Source: Apostichopus japonicus (Eukaryota; Echinodermata; Holothuroidea; Aspidochirotida; Stichopodidae). From it: a DNA stretch of 64,000 bases. A model generated the notes under the pieces. The model was not told the origin of the DNA and made no database searches. It saw only the letters and a program-made list of their open reading frames with translations. The DNA lies in assembly GCF_037975245.1 (NCBI RefSeq), contig NC_092564.1:17130984-17194983 (forward strand). The letters are read 5' to 3'. How positions within the stretch are numbered: position 1 is the first letter of the stretch; the number at the start of each line of letters is the position of its first letter. This document shows positions 49,932-62,681 of the stretch, one piece after another. A program made the translations under genes and the position numbers.

Positions 49932-52900
49932 ATATCCTCAGTTCTCATATAGTAACCTTAATATAGTACGTGCTATACCGGTTTATCGTATTTTTACTGT
50001 GCTACAAATCTACGGTACAGTTATTGTACTCTCTGTCTGAATTGGTTGCTCAATTAGGTTTGACAATGGGATCACACGTATATGTGTATGGATTGTATAT
50101 ATTTTTTTGTTTTTAATTTTATATAAAGAAAAAGTTGAAACTAACATTTGTTTTGAGTGGTCATGAAATTAATGTGAACAGACAAATAAAATATCAAGAA
50201 AAATTAAAAAAAAAAGATCCACGTCAGTTTCCAATGGTCGAATAGGTTTTAGTCAATGCATTTTGAACTTTGTTTTTCTTTGAAATTATCTTTGCTACAG
50301 TAGCTCGATAGCACTTTATAAATTTCCGGTTTTATCTTAAATCTGGCTAACATTTTGCTGAGTAGCTTAAAGAAATGGAAATAGATGGGAAGAGGAGGAA
50401 GAAAGTAAGATGACTACGCCAATTAAGGTACTTCTATCTTTTACCGCAGGGAAGTATTTTTGTTGTTGTCGATGTGTATAGTATAAAAGCCATTCGTCAT
50501 AAAGTAATTTAATATCGAATCGGGATGACATTTAACGCCTCCAAAATGGACGCAAGATGCAGTCACTCGAGGATATTGTCTTATCGTACCTCGTTTACGA
50601 CCGCCAAAGACGGGCACAATAAAGGCACTTGAAATGTGCTGACCAATTACGAGAAAACGTGTTTGATAGAAAACTTGACGAGGACTGCATCGATAATGAA
50701 ACACTTCACAACGTGTCTGGTAATATAGCGGAACTACTTCTTCTCAACAGCAAGAGCATTGCCATACTTCACCCATACATAGAAACTATTTTGATACTTA
50801 ATACTTATACCCTGTATTTAAATAACCCCCCCCCCCCCAAAAAAAATGAGAAGAACTGTCTTTCTATGATATTTTTCTGCATAAACATCTAGCATCAAAG
50901 TATATGAATCCATATGTTAAACCTGTCGTATGGGTCGCCTCCATTCTATATTACGTATTTAGTGTTGCTTGTTGTTAAATCTAGACATGTAATGTGAGAT
51001 GTTTCATGCAAAAAGTCAAAGAAAAGTTAGTGTTCTTAATTGCTTGTATTCTTGAATTATGTCTTACTTTGTAAAGATACATTTCATACAGTGTACGTAT
51101 TAAATAAAAAGGAAGATATTATCACCAGGAGTATAAAACACATACAGATTGAAATAGATTGAATATAAGAGAAAAGAAAATTTTAAGTTAAAAATAAAGA
51201 TAGCTATCATATAAACGGATAGTAACTTAAAGAAAAACAACTTATTAATCGATAGTAAATGCTCAAAAACTTCTGTTTGAATAATGATTGTAGCGCGATA
51301 AAGAAAAGAATTGTTTGATAATTTGTAGTCTGTATTCTCACAATGATAAGTATACAGAGTTTCAAACATTTATTGTGAATTTTATACAACAACATATAGC
51401 TTCCATTCGAGGTGGCGAGAGAGATTGTATACTGTCCACGCCATGGCCTGCAGCTTTAACGTTCTCTATTATGTGATATATATGTAAACGGTAAAGTCGA
51501 AATATATACCTACTAATGAACTTATCCTTTAAGGTGAACATTTTTTGATCCCAAAACTTTATCTGGATAAAAAAGTACTTTGTAAAAGTATATTTCCCGG
51601 AGATTTCTGACTTTCCTTTAATTGACAGACAGTTTGTGAGGAATTAATTCAAATGAATAGTTGAATGCCATTTTTATAAGTAAAATTCTTTGCAATTACA
51701 AGCTATGTATAGTTCATATTTTGTTGACAATTGAGCATGCGCATTGATGATTCCATTATTTCTAGACTTTTTAGTATATTTTAATAGCCATTACCAATGA
51801 CCTTTAAAAATGCAATTGATTTCAGGCTCCAAATATCGGTCGAAGTGACCGCGAAGATATAACTGACTACCCGGTGATACACAACTAATTGTCATCGATT
51901 TAGTTCTTAAAGATCAAAGCTCTTCATTACGTTGTTATTTGCTCCTAATTTTATCGATTGACGTGAGATTTAATCTTTTCCAGGATGAGTTTGACCTAAT
52001 CTTAGTATATCACAGCATGAAATCAGTGGGCTCATGCAGACTTCATGTGGGTAATAGACCAGCTAATTTATATATTGAGGCGAGGGTAAAGTTAAGTTGA
52101 TCAAGAAAAGCAGACGAAATATGTAGGCCTACTACAAATGTTTGAGAAGATCAGCGAATTTTGTTGAGTATCATTTCAACAACTGAATTTTTCAGTTTAA
52201 TTCAAGCGTGATATTGGGTTCATATATATATATAAACATTCTCGCTGAAATAAGTTAATATATGAATATTTCTTCTTCGATTTCCTTAGTGGAACTGCTT
52301 CAGCGATCGAAATAACATCAATAAGGCAATCATAGAAGTTTGTCTTATCTTGTCGTTTATGTTACACGCCTGTCAAACACAATTTTTCTAATTGGTCTGT
52401 TGGATGAATTTCCTGCAGCATCTAGAGGTTTCTTCAGTCTTTTTTGTTTAAATATGTGAGCCTTGATGCTCTGTCAGATGTCAAAGCATTCTATAACCTT
52501 TAGAAGGAAGTATTCTTGGGACAGGACAAAAATCCTCATTAAGACGAAGCAAGATGTCTTCTGGCAATTCCTTCAATAATGGAATGGGAACAATTTAACG
52601 CCAAGGAACCAGGAAAGCTTTCATAACCACGATCAAATATATTTGTGTCGATTGTGCATTTACTTAGTGTGTGGACTGGCCTTTCCTTGGTATTAGTATA
52701 GAGATGCAGCATAACCTCAACTCTACGTCCCAAATATAATTAATTAATTTCACAATATAACATGAAAAGTCATGTAATGATTCAGAAACGTAAAATTACC
52801 ACGCGTTACTACGCTAGCCTATGACTATAGCAAATCGCTGAACGTGTTCTATTGAAGTCCGGAAGGAGAGTGATGTGGAGGGGAGGGGATGGAAGGGGGG

Positions 52901-54077
52901 ATGTGGGAGGTGGAAGCTGAATTGTTCACCTAACCGTCCAACATAGCGATTATCTCAGGCTGATCCCCTAGACATTGCAAAATGCATACGTCCATATTTC
53001 ATTCATACATGTGTTAGCGGACACAGAGACACATACGTTGATGAGTTAATGGATATGTACCAATGCCATTGGGTGGGGTAGTGATGTTATAAGGGGATAG
53101 CTAGGATAAACATAAAGAACTCAAACTACATAGTCTAGGGTACCTGGTTTTACCCCGTTAGTATTCAATTTTGCCACCATTACCAAAAAGGCACCTCAAG
53201 TGGTCTAGGTTTATATATCAGTGGCAGTGCTACAATGGATGCGACAATCCAATTCCAAACATTTATTAATGTCTCAATTGATCAAGAAGTCTTAACCGCA
53301 GGAATGCAGTACTCGGAAACTTACATAATTTATAGGGTCAGGCAAGAGTGTAATTCTTTCATGGTGGAGTACATTTTCTAATGGCCCGTGTGGTCTGTAG
53401 GGCTCCTGATAAAATAATGGATGGAATATAGTAAAGAGGCACGGAGGTGTGAGATGCATGATAAGTTTTTAACGTCATGTTACATAATGGAAATATGTTT
53501 TACATTCGTTGTTCTTCTTTTTCTCCTTAATAGGTGCCAGACGTATCTTTACAATTGTACTTTATGTTATAATATCATTGCATTGGTCAGAAAGAGGTAC
53601 AAACCAAATAATCAATGAAGCAAACAAACCAACAAAATAAATCAATTAAATCAATCTAGATATTTCACACACAATTATATTCAAGATTAATATAACGACC
53701 CAGATAAGTACATCATTTTATGGTACATCTGGAGTTGTGTCACAAAGTTTTGTAGCGCCTTCCACCATAGCGTTGCTTTGGGAGAGACACTGTACCTGGA
53801 AGCAGTATCTTACCCTTAACAGTAAATTAACATCCCGAAAAGGAAAAAGAAAAAAACTTTCTAGTATTAGCAGTAACACGTTTGGTGAAGTTTAATAATT
53901 TTTAACCACTAAACTTGATTTCCTTGTCTTTTTAAAGACGATACCGAAGACCTTTAACCTGTAATTTAGAGGATTCAACTTTACCCTACTAATATAAATG
54001 ACTTCCCCTTTCGTTGGCCTAGTTCCAATTTTCTGAGATCTATTACGTCGACCATATTTTGTCTTATTTCTTGACAG
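49932..54077. other. gene-free stretch upstream of the PDE11 exon
   Basis: No coding sequence recognised. Noncoding first exon(s) and the promoter of the phosphodiesterase gene may lie here or further upstream, but I could not place them. A G-rich patch at 52871-52910 could form a G-quadruplex. Confidence 0.45.
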
Positions 54078-54129
54078 ATTGTCAACTACCTTTTGAGGAC
54101 CCATAGTCTATCCTGTCTACCGGCAGTAG
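54078..54129 (+). other. probable 5' UTR part of the PDE11 exon
   Basis: A pyrimidine-rich tract ending TTCTTGACAG (54068-54077) forms a good acceptor. The 52 bases after it end in an in-frame TAG just before the first ATG, so they would be noncoding. Confidence 0.4.
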
Positions 54130-55323
54130 ATGAATATCCTTCGCTGCTCTTCACTTGGCATCGTTTGGTCCGCCTGGGATTACATTAGTAGTTGGATCTA
54201 CGCTTATACACCGCCGCCTAATGAGACAGCACAGGCTCTTCTAGATACAGACGTTGAAATGACGGTGCATCAGGTCAATGCAAAGGATGTGGCCCATTGG
54301 CTACAAGAAAATCAAAGCTGGTTTGAGGATTTCGTCCTCGCCCATGCCAAAAGGGATCTGATTCAAAAGTGGTTGGATTCTCATTCCACAGAAACTACCG
54401 AATCTTCCGCTTTATCAAACTCGATCATCTCTCCCACACAGAGGAAAGATAAACACCAACAAAGTGTCTTTTTTGGAGGAATAGTCACTAGCCCTCCTAA
54501 TCCTGTTGTATCCAGCCCATCCCCAGTTTTATCGACTCCTTCTAGTTCTTCCTATTCGACCGTTTCTTCCTCATCGAGGAAAACGGAGCACTCTGATTCG
54601 GGTGAGAAATCGGAGAGTACATCTTCAGATGAAGGGATTGCACCTCCCGCAAGACAAAGATCTGGATCCAGACAATACCTTCGTCAGGACTTTGCTCGTG
54701 CGAGGTCTAAGGCAGTCTTTAGTACTTGGGCTGGAGCTACGGATCTCGGCGAGAAACAGCTCGACCAACTCGACACTGGACCAATGTCTCCAGGCGACAT
54801 ATCCGATCAGGCCAATTTCAACGGGAGACGTCGTTTACGAAGGGCATCAACGGTGCCGCCACCTCAACTCCATGTTACAGCGCTTAGTCAACTTTTAGAA
54901 TCCAAGATAACGAGAGCTCCCCATAGGACGAGTATTTCTAAAGAAGCAAAGCTGAAATTAAGATCGGCGAATGAAAGAGAATTCTTCTTAGCTCTAGTCA
55001 AAGACATCTCGAACGATTTAGACTTAAACAGTTTACGGGAAAAGATCTCTTCAAATGTTACTTTACTTGTAGACGCTGAAAACGTCTCGATATTTTTAAA
55101 GGAAGGACCTCAGTCTCAATTCGTTTCCAAACATTCGAGCACGACGTTATGTAGTTCCCCTGTCTTTAAGTTTCCTCCACATATTGAGAACTTGATGTCC
55201 AGAGGATCATCTTACGATGAAGAGCAAACCAAGCCGGAATCGTTAGTTGTTGAGTGCGGAGATGGAATGGTCGGACATGTCGCAGAGACGGGAAAGAATG
55301 TCAGAATTGACAGTTCTGTAAAG
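54130..55323 (+). CDS. PDE11A: PDE11-type cyclic nucleotide phosphodiesterase, first coding exon only
   Basis: This exon encodes 398 residues and ends at a GTAGGT donor in phase 0. PDE11 hydrolyses cAMP and cGMP; its usual order is a variable N-terminus, GAF-A, GAF-B and a C-terminal catalytic domain. Seen here are a helical segment ending in WLDSH (about 50-85), a serine-rich low-complexity region (about 90-170), and RRAS (237-240), a protein kinase A/G consensus. A conserved LSQLLESK block and the beginning of GAF-A (from about residue 280, with FFLALVKDISNDLDL) follow. The exon stops within GAF-A, so GAF-B and the catalytic domain are absent here. The first ATG directly follows an in-frame TAG and has a poor Kozak context (T at -3). 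Met44 at 54259 has G at -3 and aligns with the start I recall for mammalian PDE11A4, so it may be the true start. A good splice acceptor before 54078 suggests an upstream noncoding exon. Confidence 0.87.
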
Positions 55324-58300
55324 GTAGGTAAATAATTATGCATATTTTCATTTCGTTTCGTCCTTCAAATCTTTTTGAAATCAAAACCAAAGAGGAATTA
55401 TCTGTTGACATGTTAGTCTTGAGGTACACCATTGGGTGTCGTCTGCTCGCCAGTGAACTGCAGATGAGATCAACACCTATAGCTTTGTGAGGATATAACT
55501 TTGAATTTCCAATCATTTGCTTTGGTTTTACTATGTCATATGAGACAAGTGAGCCAATGTGAAGTATGTTTCAATCTGCTTATAGATCGGTCACAATATT
55601 AGATTCGGTCAAATGTCAAGCAGTATAGAATAACTTCCAATCTATATTATTTAGAGAGCCAACCGAACCCGAGCAACTCATTGGTGATGTCTTTTTACAC
55701 ACTCTCATTGAAGTAATTCGAAAGTATGGAAACTGATTAATGTAATTCATCTGTCTGTAAAATGGGAACTAATTAAGATTAAAGAGCTTACCACGTTCAG
55801 TGGTAATTTTGAAAGTTTAGCTATACGACGATTTTGAATGCTCAGAAACGTAAAGAAAATCAATTTTTTTTTTTTTTTTAAACTGTATGTAAAAAACAAA
55901 AAACTCTTTCGAAATATTTAGAAGACCCCTCTCTTTTAACCCAGGGCTTTCATGCCGATAGGAAATCAATTATTTCCCAAGAGTAGTGAAAGTCCATTAG
56001 TCGAATGCCGATATGATATTCGCGGTTGACAAGGCAATGCACCTCCCACGAAATTTTAAATATAGACTGATTTTTTTTTGCAATATCAATAATTCAGAAG
56101 AATGCATTTTAAAAAACCGGTATACTTACGTCGTTTTGTGAGTGCAGCTAAAGGATGTGTCATTCGCAAAAGGGATTCATAAGTAAGTCTGTATGGGTCC
56201 AAGAGTTATCTGAAACGAATCGGATGCATGGCACAGACGAGCATGTTGCTAAATTTGATTTTCAAGAAAGAACTTTGCGACGGCGTACACATTAAGCACA
56301 CGCAAATCAGGGTTGAATATTCCATACGCAATTGTTAGACCCACACACTTTATGCTAATGCACAAAGAACAATAGAACCGTTATGTAAATTCATGGTGGT
56401 TATAATTTTGTACTGAGGGTTGTAAAGTAGTCAAAGCTTACTAGTAACGAATATTTTACACGTCGAAATGACATGATTGTGGAAGATTCTTGGTATATTT
56501 AGAATCTATTGCTGCGATTGGTTTATCGTGAGCGTTCATAAAACTACTTACTTTACCGTGCGGGTGTTTTCATTATATGGGGTTATAATACACACTGCTA
56601 AGAAGGCCTGTACGTCACTAGAACATTATGCATTCTATATATGGAGCTGAGGTAAGCGGTGCGATGAGATATATGGGTATAGCGAAAAGTCGTGTCGGTC
56701 TGTCTATGTAGGATGACGAGGGGGGGGGGTGGGAGGGGGGCTGGGGAGGGGTTAGCAGAAATCGGCATTGTTGAAAATTTCTTTATATTTCTATTTCGGA
56801 GTGGGGGGAGGAGGTTCTCGTGTTACGAAGTAATAAATAGCTTGTTTTGATTGTAAGAACGTAATCAAACGAATGGGGCCTCCATGGGAATGATATTGCA
56901 AAACTTTTTGGTTATCTATTTGCGGGATGATGACGTAACCCATTACGTACTTTTAATATAGTCAAATGTTATAGATTTATACTGTGTGGAAGAAACCGGG
57001 TTTTTACATTTGCATGTCATATAGTACTGAATTTAAAAGATGTAAATGCAGTTTTATATAGGCCTACATAGAATAAACACGACCGTCACTCCGCCCCTCC
57101 CACTTTTTTACGTTTACTGTAATTTTTCCCAATTTTCATGATAAACATAAATCGAGTAAGAAAGATGTTTCATTATTTTCTTCGTTTTTTTTATATTTTT
57201 TTATCTTCACTTTATCGTCCCTGTAATGTTTCCTGTAAATCAAGACTACAACTGGGGGATTCAGGTTCCCCTTTAAACTCAGACAGTTGCACAATTTACC
57301 AACTACTCTGCTTTTCCTCGAAAATGTCAATTTGAGGAAGGTTTTTTTTTCTCTCCGCTTCGAGGCCCCATGCATGTCACGGTTTTTGGTCTGGCTATGA
57401 CGTCATCTGTTTAGTCTATTATTCACGGACATGTAAAATGTGACGCAGTTCAATTCTGGATGTTTCCTAGGTTACTTTGACGGTTCAAAAGTGGCCGGAT
57501 GTTAGCACATCACGAGAATGTAACAAACAACCATCTTATATAGGTTTTGAATCTCAGTCTTCAAGATTGCTTTATCTTTAATGTATCTTTTGCACTTGCA
57601 AGGTTATTCTAGTCCGGTCTGAAAAAGTACACAGACTTACTTTCAAGTTTTAACATTTTGAACAAAAAGTGAAGCAGAAAAGGAGAATTGAACTATATAT
57701 AATATATAAGGTATCTTTTATTACTCTTCAAAGAAACAAAAATGTGCATCATTTACCGTAACCTGACCTAGAATGCACTTTTATTATCGATGTTACACAT
57801 TTACATATATTTATTACCGTCAGTTATAAGCCTAAGTATTACCAGTAGAATTTCAGTACATATATCTCGGAAGACTTTATTAGGTAATATATATATATGA
57901 CGAGATCATGCCACTGTCAATGGGAACGGATAAAGGGGATGAGTTAACATCTTGAATTAAAGGCATTGAAGACTCGCCCCAAACCGCGTGGCACCCTCTG
58001 AAAAATTAACTTTCCGTTGCTTGCAAGTGAAGTTTTTTTCTTGTCGCTACAAAATGCAGACATTAATGAAACGTGATACCTTGTTATCTGTTATCTAGAC
58101 CTGAGATGTCCATCGGTGCTATGTACACTGTGATGTGGGTATTGTCCGTAGCTGTATGTATTGACTGTACACTGGTGTCTACTTACCGACAGTAGCAAGC
58201 GGTGTTTGTATTTTCTGGAATCGATGGCGGTGTCTAACACTTCTGTTACACCTCATTCGAAACTAGGTCAGATTACCGGCATTAGACGTTTCTTTGTGCG

Positions 58301-61070
58301 CGAGTCTTCACACCCTTTAAAGGAGTTGCAAACTCAACCATTATCATTTGGTTCTATGTGATAGAGATATCTACTTGACATTAACATATTATACCGATAC
58401 AGCTTAGAAATATCTTGTTCAATTTGGTAAGATATCATTCATATCATATAACATTTTTTGTTTTATTTCCTCTGATATGGATGGGATTTGCAAACTTTAT
58501 TTTGAAATGTAAAATATTGGATTCTTTTAATATGAATTTATACCGGCATAGGGTTCACAATATATCAACATGCTGTGTATGTTCACCTAAGTTGGCAAAA
58601 TAAGAAGAAAACATATATAAATAAACCACACACAAATATAGTAAAAGTTTCCACCTCATTATAGAATCATGATATCACATGGATAAACTGACAATATATA
58701 TGACAGATCCTCACACGACATTTTCAATTGTGATATCTCCCAAGTAAAGCAATATATATATGTTGAGTAAGTTGTCCATTTTCTCATCATCATATGAAGT
58801 ATGGATGTACACGTCTTCTTTAGCATGAGAATTACAGTTTTTCCTCAAGGAAACGCAACTTCAGATGCATTAATAGCTCGTCGGTAACATCTCAAAGTAT
58901 TTTTCAGACATTTTATGCTGACCCTCTAAGCTATTCAGCGGACGCTATACATGAAGAGCTGGAGAGTATAAGTCGCAGCTTGAATTGGGAGCGGATAACT
59001 TTGCATCGATCCACACATAATTATTTGAGAATACATCTACTTCTGAGAGAAGATGTGCTTGCAGTATTTGCGGCTACGTGTAATGCATAAATTATCAAAC
59101 GTTTTATAGTCCAGTGCAAAAAAAAAAAAATGTCCCACAAATTGCACCTAATCTTTTATATATTAGCATTGCCAAAGCTTTGAAGCACTTTGATGAATTC
59201 ACAATTCGTGGTAAATTTTTGATGAATTAAAGAAACGGATATTTAAAAAAAATGTTTGATCTTATCTTTCCGCTTAACAGTCGTGTGAAACATGCATATA
59301 TGATGCCACAATATTGTAGGGTAAAAAAAAACAGCTTTGATTTTAACATTTGAATGTTTCAGTGAGACACAATGATAGTTGATGAAGTTTCAATATGTGA
59401 TCAAAATTTGACAATGCAACATATTTGGAAACAATAAGGATCATACAACTTTAAAGTTAAAAATGGTATTTTTTTCAGTTCTCAAAACTCATATATATAT
59501 ATTTCACCCAGATTATAAAAACAACTATTTATGAAGTTATCTAAAAACCTCTGCAAAAGTAAAAGAGAGAAAGATTGGAAGGAGAAGAAGAAGATGATGA
59601 AGAAGAAGAAGAATTTTACAAGAGACTTGGTTTATTTCAATCCTGTAATGAACAAATAAATTGAGCTGTCTGGTTATAAACTAGAGAGTTAAGGCTTGTA
59701 TTCGATACTTATGTAATTGATCTAGGAAGCTTAGAAGGAGTTCCCTTGCTATAGATTTATCTCTCGGTTTAGCCGTTAACTTCCCTTCTATAATTTACTT
59801 ATCTGATAATTAAATGAAATTCTACCTCAAAAAAAGTAAGAAGAGAGGTGATATCACCTTCCACTCTGATTAGGTACTTTTATTGAATTTTGAAATTTCA
59901 TTTTTCTCGTAATTAATGAATGTATCTCTCGGGTATGCATGAAAAGTCAGCACACGTTAGTAGATAGAATGCGTAAAACGAAAAATATGTGATGGTACAT
60001 TGTCACTTGTTTGATATTTAATCTCGACGCATATGAGGGATACAAAATGAATGTTGTTCACGGAGATTAAATTCGAGTAGACTTGAGACGAACAAAAAAT
60101 ATAAAGAATACTGTACACAACTTAACGGAATCTCACGCAGTAAAGGCATGCTTTCGATATCAAGTAAAATAAACCAAATTAATTATGTCGCGCGCTCTCT
60201 CTCTCTCGCTGCTTTCCGCAGTTGTAGAAAACTTAAAATGAAGAGGAAAGATAAATTTGCACAATAATTATACGTGCTGTAAAATCAAAATGATAAAAAC
60301 GCTTGGCCACACTTTATAACCATGAAACCCTTAAGGAGTTTTCCTAAGTTATTTTCCAGACAAAGTTTTTTTTAATATTTTTTATCAAGGACGGATACGG
60401 TTTTTTTTGCTTCTAGTAACATTTTACCTGACGTTAGCTGACGTAAATATTTATATATATATATATAATTCAAAAAGACATATTTTAATAAATGATCTGT
60501 CTTTTTGGTTGATCTAATCGTATCAGATGTATACCTAGATCTCGAAATCACACATTCGAAACGCAAATTTAAAATGAAGTAAATTTTGTTTTGTTTTCAT
60601 CATTTTCCTATTACTTTGCTTGTATCCTAAGGAGCCATATTAACAGAAGAGTCAATATCTAATCAACGATGGAGCTTAACTTTATCAACCATAAAATATA
60701 CAAACCTACTGGGAATAGATGCCTCAATAAACACATAAATGTCGTTTACCATATGTATCAAAATAAAGCTGCGGTTATATTATGAGAAATCCTGTAAGGT
60801 ATACATGGTTTTAGCTTAATTATGCCCAGGGGTGGACTGGGCCATTAATATGCTGCTGACTAAGTAATGCAACCGGCAGAGCATGGGGCCCTGAAACAAA
60901 GGGGCGAATTTTGGGCGCCTTGGATGAAACTAACATCTTTCGCGATCAAGAGGCTAATCAGCGATTCTGGCGTCGATTATTATCCATTGTTTTATAGAGT
61001 AATAGCACGATGTCTGAAGTATCTCTTAGCTTGACGGTATACCAAGGACAGAGCCGTTCAAGTATTATGT
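55324..61070 (+). other. probable PDE11 intron
   Basis: Follows a good donor. I looked for the next GAF-A segment (a continuation with a DRRF-like then LLCMPI-like motif) and did not find it. G-quadruplex-like runs lie at 56719-56751, short (TA)n patches are scattered, and a GAA-rich tract lies at 59580-59613. Confidence 0.5.
60829..60848 (+). mobile_element. possible solo hAT-type end
   Basis: CAGGGGTGGACTGGGCCA resembles the terminal repeat of hAT MITEs. The matching inverted end was not found nearby, so this may be a truncated copy. Confidence 0.3.
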
Positions 61071-61076
61071 AAGGAT

Positions 61077-61320
61077 GTATGTATGTATTTTAGGTCCTCC
61101 TGCAAGCAGGAACTCGCGAAGATGCCATCATTGGCTTATCAAAGCCGCAAGCTGACCGAAGTCAGTCTCTTACATTCATATTTAACGTCCATGATTATGA
61201 ATTGTCAATTGTCAACAACTCTGCAACTGGACGACATACATTAATATTGGAGTGACTCGAACCGGGGACCTTATGATTGGAAGGCACCGGCGTTTAACCA
61301 CTGAGCTAACACTCCACTAA
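61077..61320 (-). mobile_element. tRNA-derived SINE
   Basis: On the minus strand it opens with a tRNA-like head (61248-61316): acceptor arms TGGAGTG/CACTCCA pair perfectly, the A box is TTAGCTCAGTGG and the B box is GGTTCGAGTCA. A unique body follows, ending in an ATACATACATAC tail at the left. This head-body-short-repeat-tail order is the classical SINE layout. Confidence 0.78.
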
Positions 61321-61699
61321 GTTCACTAACACTCCATGTGTGTGGCCCTGGGTTCTTTGGAGCCAACTTACCATAAAGAAGGTCTGAGAGCAACCTCTCT
61401 CCGTGCTAAACTCAATATTGTGGGAGTTTCCATGCATGGTCAATATTTAAATGAATTTCAAACAAGGTATTGGAGACTGTGTGCAAATAACTATTGCTTT
61501 TCTGTTAGTTGTTCTTGTTGTTTTTAGGCCCACCCACCCCCCCCCCTTCTGCTGTGGTAATGTAGTGCTTTTGTTTTACTCAATCTGAAACGAATTTTAC
61601 TCAAAAGAACTTTGCAAATGATTTGACCTCAAAAAACAGCTAGATTTTTTAAATTGAACATGATTTCCATGCCACCAATTGACTAACGCTTTGTCCAAC

Positions 61700-62000
61700 T
61701 TGTGGATAAATACGGTGGCATTTGAAGCAATTAGGCTTAACAATCGGGAGGTTCTGGGTTCGATCTCCGGCCGGGTCATAGTAAGGTGGATTTTTTCATC
61801 CAAGAGCCATCTACGGATTTTTCCATCTAAAATGACTCTCTAAATTGAAAAGATTCCTAATTTGAGTTAATATGTTGAATTGGAAGCCACCTGATGTGAA
61901 GTTGTCACCCATAAGCCCTTGTGGGCTTCTCCCACATTTTGCGTGGTCGCTTAATCGTCGTAAACATAACTGCCTGATTATTATTATTATTAATAATACG
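61700..62000 (+). mobile_element. second tRNA-derived SINE
   Basis: GGGTTCGATCTCC at about 61755 is a B box preceded by a degenerate tRNA-like segment (AATTAGGCTTAACAATCGGG). The body continues through TTGTGGGCTTCTCCCACA, which can form a hairpin, and ends in a (TTA)n tail at about 61977-61998. The family differs from the SINE at 61077-61320. Confidence 0.65.
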
Positions 62001-62445
62001 AAGGGTTATAGCACTAGAGAACGATCCTATACCGATACCGATACTGAAATCAAAAATGTTTAAAAAAATACTCATTATGAAATGTTTTTCCGCATTCATC
62101 GCTTCATGTTCCACCATCTTGATTCATGGATAACTATCGGTATACGAGATGAAATCTTCGAAGAAGCCAATCTTTTGTTTGCGTCCACCTATTACCCTGC
62201 CGTGCAGACTTAACGTTCGCGCATTAATCCAGTGGATGAATAAATCAAGCTTGAACCTAATACGACTATTTTATAAGGTTGATCGATACATTCTATATAG
62301 GGGACATATAACGGCTCGAATTCGAGATTAGTAGCTGTAACCTCTTAAAGCGATATATCAAATTTGGGGTTGTCTTGTATGTCTTCTGCTTCATGTCAGT
62401 CTATAACGACTCTGTTGTGGAATAATTGACGAATTTAAAATTGTT

Positions 62446-62681
62446 CACTTCATTCCAACTGAGCATTTGGATTTAACATTTTGCAGAAAAATGTTGAGTT
62501 GACGAGATACGATAAGTTGTCAATTAAACATTTTGCAGAAAATCTTTCAATTGCTTAGTTGGAATGAAGTAAACAATTGAACATTTTGCAGAAAAATGTC
62601 AAATTGACGAGGTATGATAATTTGTCAATTAAATATTTTGCAGAAAATTGTTCAATTGCTCAGTTAAAGCAACTGAGCAAT
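62446..62681. repeat. foldback and tandem repeat cluster
   Basis: AACATTTTGCAGAAAA or a close variant occurs four times (62475, 62526, 62580, 62632) as two ~105-bp tandem units. CACTTCATTCCAACTGAGC near 62449 is nearly the complement of GCTTAGTTGGAATGAAGT near 62553. The right end carries a perfect 11-bp hairpin, ATTGCTCAGTT (62655-62665) with AACTGAGCAAT (62671-62681). Confidence 0.8.

Noticed and set aside
54506-54898. 130-codon + strand frame within the PDE11 exon
   Set aside because: It is an alternate-frame shadow of the real coding frame.
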